From Bifidobacterium callitrichos DSM 23973 (GTDB lineage: Bacteria > Actinomycetota > Actinomycetes > Actinomycetales > Bifidobacteriaceae), in the NCBI RefSeq assembly GCF_000741175.1, contig NZ_JGYS01000008.1, forward strand, positions 62,001 through 126,000: a DNA stretch of 64,000 nt, written 5' to 3'. Every line of letters begins with the position of its first letter. Positions within the stretch are counted from its first letter, which is position 1. A program made the translations under genes and the position numbers. Positions 60,924-64,000 of this stretch are shown one piece after another. The notes under the pieces are model-generated. The model was not told the DNA's origin and did no database searches. It saw only the letters and a list, made by a program, of their open reading frames with translations.

Positions 60924-61444
60924 CACAGGTTATCCTTCGCGCTCGCCACACGCTCGGTGATCAATGCCACCACGCGTTCGGCCTCGGCCGTATCCAACGC
61001 CTCGATCTCCACCTCGTCGGCGGCCGTATGCACGACCACCGTGGTCAGATTGAAGTGACGCAGCACCGGATTCTGCTTCGTATCCACATGCTGCACGCGG
61101 TTGTACGGCACGGCGGTCGACTTGCGCAGCAGCCATCCCCTACGCGTGCGCAGATCACGCTCGCCGATACGGAACCGGTAGAACGTGTACGCGTACTTCG
61201 TCTGCAACGGCTGGAACGCCAGATCCAGCACGGCGTACGCGGCGAACAGGCCCACGATGAGCCGTTGCCAGAATCCCCACCAGCCGTTCGCCACACAGAC
61301 CGCGACCACCACGCCGCATACCGCCAGTGCGATCACACAGCTGATCGCCTCGTTTACGAGCCACGCCGTTCGCGTGCGGCCGGGCAGCGATCGCCAGTTG
61401 TCGTCGCAGCCGTCAGTGCCGGAGCCTTCCCCAAGTTCGTTCAT
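60923..61444 (-). CDS. Membrane protein with one bacterial PH domain (YdbS type)
   Basis: 173 residues. Two membrane segments (about 33-75) and then a PH domain: YRFRIGERDLRTRRGWLLRK, TAVPYNRVQHVDTKQNPVLRHF. The partner of the next gene, with which it overlaps (TGATG), forming a YdbS-YdbT-like pair. The ATG at 61444 is set by the -10 box TACAGT seven bases upstream; longer forms are not conserved. Confidence 0.86.
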   Translation of the reverse strand: MNELGEGSGTDGCDDNWRSLPGRTRTAWLVNEAISCVIALAVCGVVVAVCVANGWWGFWQRLIVGLFAAYAVLDLAFQPLQTKYAYTFYRFRIGERDLRTRRGWLLRKSTAVPYNRVQHVDTKQNPVLRHFNLTTVVVHTAADEVEIEALDTAEAERVVALITERVASAKDNL

Positions 61445-61451
61445 ATGGCCC

Positions 61452-61457
61452 ACTGTA
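61452..61457 (-). promoter_or_regulatory. -10 box (TACAGT) of the PH-domain operon
   Basis: TACAGT on the minus strand, seven bases before the ATG; leaderless geometry. Confidence 0.45.
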
Positions 61458-61573
61458 TCCGAGCGAGCCGTCTCCACGGCGGCACTGTACACAGATGTCG
61501 ACCTGATACCGCCCGGCTGGACGAACGACGTTCGATGCGGTTGAGTGGAGCATAACGAGGAAAGGATCCGCTG

Positions 61574-62443
61574 ATGCGTGAGGACAACAGTAACGGCAGC
61601 GATGGCAGCAACCGATTCGCCGGCGACGACCGATCCGTCAAGGGGGATGACGGCCCGTTCACTCCGGCGCCGTACGCTCCACAATCCCCCGTCAACCCGT
61701 ATACGCAGTACGCGTACATGCCGAACGCCAAACCGCCGCTCGACGCGCCATGGTACGGCATCGGATTCGGCGACGCGATCGTGCGGTTCTTCCGCAAGAC
61801 GTTCATCTACAGCGGACGCGCCTCCCGCGGCGAATACTGGTGGGCGGTTCTCTTCATGGTGATCGTCGAGATCGTGGTGGGGTTTGCCGCGTATAGCATA
61901 GCGTCGGCGTTCGGAGTGAAGGATGCCGCCATCGACTCAGCGTCGTCGCTGTCGGGAGCGTTCTCCGCCGGTTTCTCGGCCGGATGGAACGGGGAGGAAT
62001 CGCCCGAGACGCCGTTGTCGGACATCATGACGCTGGCCATGATCGCTGCTCAGCTGGTGTGTTTCCTGCCCCAGCTGTCGCTGTCCATTCGTCGTCTGCA
62101 TGACGTGAATCTGCGCGGATGGTGGTATCTGGCGCCGTTGGGCGTGATGTTCGGCGGACTCATTGCGGGAGCCGTCGTCTTCTTCCTCGCCGCCAGGTCC
62201 GACGACACGGCCATCAGCATCATGGGTCTCGCCGCATCGGTGATGGGTATTCTCGGCGCGATCCTGCTGTCGAATCTGATCTCCATCGTGATGATGATTC
62301 TGCCCAGCAATCCCAGGGGCGTGCGATTCGACAAACCGGTGCTGCGCGGGTATGAAGCGCCGAATCGCACCGTTCCGGCGGCCGGTGCCGATCCGATTCA
62401 TAATCCGGCACATAGCGGGGATGGGGCAGCGCAATGGCGGTGA
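61574..62443 (+). CDS. DUF805 membrane protein
   Basis: 289 residues, paralogous to the protein at 46164: a disordered Pro/Tyr-rich start, then VRFFRKTFIYSGRASRGEYWW at about 70-90, four membrane segments and SIRRLHDVNLRGWW. Here a longer extracellular loop rich in Ser/Ala/Gly separates segments 1 and 2. GAGGAAAGG precedes the ATG. Its last ten bases overlap the start of the histidine kinase gene, so the two are coupled, which suggests a role near the sensor. Confidence 0.87.
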   Translation: MREDNSNGSDGSNRFAGDDRSVKGDDGPFTPAPYAPQSPVNPYTQYAYMPNAKPPLDAPWYGIGFGDAIVRFFRKTFIYSGRASRGEYWWAVLFMVIVEIVVGFAAYSIASAFGVKDAAIDSASSLSGAFSAGFSAGWNGEESPETPLSDIMTLAMIAAQLVCFLPQLSLSIRRLHDVNLRGWWYLAPLGVMFGGLIAGAVVFFLAARSDDTAISIMGLAASVMGILGAILLSNLISIVMMILPSNPRGVRFDKPVLRGYEAPNRTVPAAGADPIHNPAHSGDGAAQWR

Positions 62444-63816
62444 ATGAACTGCGTGATCTGACACGGCGTGTCCGCGCATGGCTGCGCGAGCCGCACTTTC
62501 TGGAGAAGAACGCGATCGTCGGCGCGCTCCTGCTGGTGATCGAGATGATCCTCGTCCCGCCGGCGAGCCCTACGCAGATGCTGCTGGCGTTGGCATGGCT
62601 CGTTGTCGTCGTCGCCGTGCCGTTCCGAACCAGACTGATATGCCTGCTCGCGCCGGTGCTGCTGCTGGTCGTACCGTTCCTGCCGGTCGACGTGTGGTGG
62701 GCGAGCGGCGGGACGGCCATCATCACCGTTTTCCTGGCGATCGGGTATGCGCTGTCCAATCGAGCGATGATCGGGGTGCTGCTCGCGTACTCGCTGGCCG
62801 ATGCCGTCTGCTTCGCTCTGTTCGACACGGCGTCGATCGGCGGCGGTGTGATCCGCGGCATGGTCGAGGAGTTCAACAGGATCGGCGCGGACGGTACGAT
62901 TCCCGTGCGCTCGATGGAGGTCTCGCCGCTCTACACGATCCTCATCGTCGTCGGTACGTTCATACTCGATCTGATGATCCTCGGATTCTTCGTCGTCTTC
63001 GGCGCCGCGTTCCGTCGCGCGTCCGCGGCGGGCGAGCGGGTGGCGCGCGTCGAACGCATGCTCGACCGGATCACGCGCGAGCAGGAGCTTGCACACATGA
63101 TCCATGATTCCGTGGCCAACGACATGTCCACCATCGCGATGCTCGCCTGGCGCGCCAAGGCGATGGACGATGACGATGAGGTGCTCGACGCGATCTACGC
63201 CAGATCGCATCACGCGCTCGACCGCGTGCACGAGGTCATCGACGTGCTCAACGGCAAGCGGGACATCACCGAGCTGACCGCGGAGGAGGGATATGACGCT
63301 GGCGGCGCCGTCGGAGCGCATGCGGGTGATCTGTCCTTCGACGCCCAACTTGAGAAGTACATTGAGGATCAGAATCGGGCGATGACCATGCTGGGACTCG
63401 CCGGCGTCACCCGATTCAACAGCGCGCCGGACGTCGTTGTGCCCAAGCCCGTGCGTCGCGTGGTCATGGGGCTGACCGAGGAGATCTATGCGAACATCGT
63501 GCGGCATTGCGCGATGGACGATGTCGACGAGACTGCCAGTGCCGGTGCCGGTGCCGGTGCCAACGCCGCGGCGAGCTCGCGCCGGATCGACGAGCCCGCG
63601 TACAGCCTGTTCGTGGAGATCACCGCGGAGCATATCCGCATCAGCGAGGTCAACGCGATCGCGGACGAATCGAAGACCCTGGTGCACGGGAGGCGCCACG
63701 GCAGCGGACTGGCGTTGCATCGCGCGGCGATTGAGATGGTCGGCGGCACCCTCACCACCAGCAATCTGGACGACACCTGGATGATCAGCGCCGACATCCC
63801 GCTCGGAACTCACTGA
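62434..63816 (+). CDS. Sensor histidine kinase
   Basis: 460 residues. About six membrane segments occupy 1-190; then a HisKA_3-type dimerisation region with phospho-acceptor His224 in MIHDSVANDM, and an ATPase domain with N-box EEIYANIVRH and G-box HGSGLALHRAAIEMVGG. A low-complexity AGAGAGANAAASS insert sits between the boxes. It starts inside the DUF805 gene and its stop overlaps a convergent response-regulator gene by seven bases. Signal unknown. Confidence 0.9.
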   Translation: MAVNELRDLTRRVRAWLREPHFLEKNAIVGALLLVIEMILVPPASPTQMLLALAWLVVVVAVPFRTRLICLLAPVLLLVVPFLPVDVWWASGGTAIITVFLAIGYALSNRAMIGVLLAYSLADAVCFALFDTASIGGGVIRGMVEEFNRIGADGTIPVRSMEVSPLYTILIVVGTFILDLMILGFFVVFGAAFRRASAAGERVARVERMLDRITREQELAHMIHDSVANDMSTIAMLAWRAKAMDDDDEVLDAIYARSHHALDRVHEVIDVLNGKRDITELTAEEGYDAGGAVGAHAGDLSFDAQLEKYIEDQNRAMTMLGLAGVTRFNSAPDVVVPKPVRRVVMGLTEEIYANIVRHCAMDDVDETASAGAGAGANAAASSRRIDEPAYSLFVEITAEHIRISEVNAIADESKTLVHGRRHGSGLALHRAAIEMVGGTLTTSNLDDTWMISADIPLGTH

Positions 63817-64000
63817 CTCAGCCAGATCGCGATCGCGTGCGCGAGCGAATTCGCGCCGAGCTTGTCGACCGCGCGATGGGCGTGCGTGCGAACCGTGGAG
63901 GCCGCGACACCCCATTGCGCGGCGATCTGGTCGTAGGTGAGCCCGCGCGAGAGCAGATGCAGCGTCTCCGCCTCCTTGGAACCCAGTTTGGGGCGTTCGG
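63810..64000 (-). CDS. LuxR/NarL-type response regulator, C-terminal part (runs off window)
   Basis: The visible 62 residues are a GerE helix-turn-helix: GSKEAETLHLLSRGLTYDQI, then VAASTVRTHAHRAVDKLGA, ending AIAIWLSQ. The receiver domain lies beyond the window. The adjacent HisKA_3 kinase is the natural partner, although the genes are convergent and overlap by seven bases. Confidence 0.88.
   Translation of the reverse strand, partial: ERPKLGSKEAETLHLLSRGLTYDQIAAQWGVAASTVRTHAHRAVDKLGANSLAHAIAIWLSQ

Overview
The window is about 64 kb of high-GC chromosomal DNA that looks like Bifidobacterium. The reasons are the actinobacterial gene set (leuA, leuC and leuD with an IclR repressor, topA-tmk-holB, a short 4.5S-type signal recognition particle RNA), a very dense load of intracellular glycoside hydrolases with LacI/DeoR/GntR repressors, C69 dipeptidase, PTS parts, and strongly G/C-ending codons. 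There is no rRNA, no phage or integrase, no CRISPR array and no complete insertion sequence. Species cannot be named from sequence alone.

Layout. 1-12 kb is mostly housekeeping: a partial metallophosphatase, leuA, a class A penicillin-binding protein, the SRP RNA, a PAP2 phosphatase, then topA, tmk and holB. 12-13 kb is a repeat-rich, gene-poor stretch with a small helix-turn-helix gene, a 36-bp perfect palindrome and three hairpin elements built on one motif. 13-18 kb is a trehalose locus (phospho-alpha-glucosidase, PTS permease, divergent GntR repressor with tandem operators). 18-21.5 kb holds a LacI regulator and divergent ptsH and ptsI, the general PTS proteins the trehalose permease needs. 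21.5-31 kb holds a PEBP-family protein, a C69 dipeptidase, formate-THF ligase, a MIF-like tautomerase, a GtrA protein, an MFS transporter, a histidine phosphatase and one unrecognised acidic protein.

30.9-46 kb is the most distinctive part. A DeoR-headed, LacI-type sensor regulator is divergent from a GH30 glycosidase; then come an AEC transporter, nagB-nagA, a DUF4143 ATPase, a newly noticed 43-residue membrane protein, a GPH sugar:cation symporter, a second GH30 enzyme and a large GH59 (galactosylceramidase-like) enzyme. AT-rich TGATCA-containing sites recur before the regulator, both GH30 genes, the symporter, the small protein and GH59, suggesting one regulon. GH30 and GH59 are the families of human glucosyl- and galactosylceramidase, so the set could handle sugar head groups or related beta-glycosides; that is inference.

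46-52.8 kb has a DUF805 membrane protein, gltX, and a LacI-MFS-GH27 alpha-galactosidase-type locus with clear LacI-like operators. 53-54.2 kb is a tandem duplication of tRNA-Glu(CTC)-tRNA-Gln(CTG) separated by a 105-bp tandem repeat. 54.3-64 kb has a second metallophosphatase, an IclR regulator divergent from leuC-leuD, two PH-domain membrane proteins, a second DUF805 protein, a sensor histidine kinase and a convergent LuxR-type response regulator cut by the window end.

Two window-wide themes stand out. At least eight genes have a TANNNT-like -10 box ending 6-8 bases before the start codon, as expected of leaderless transcripts. Several families of short palindromic repeats sit between genes.
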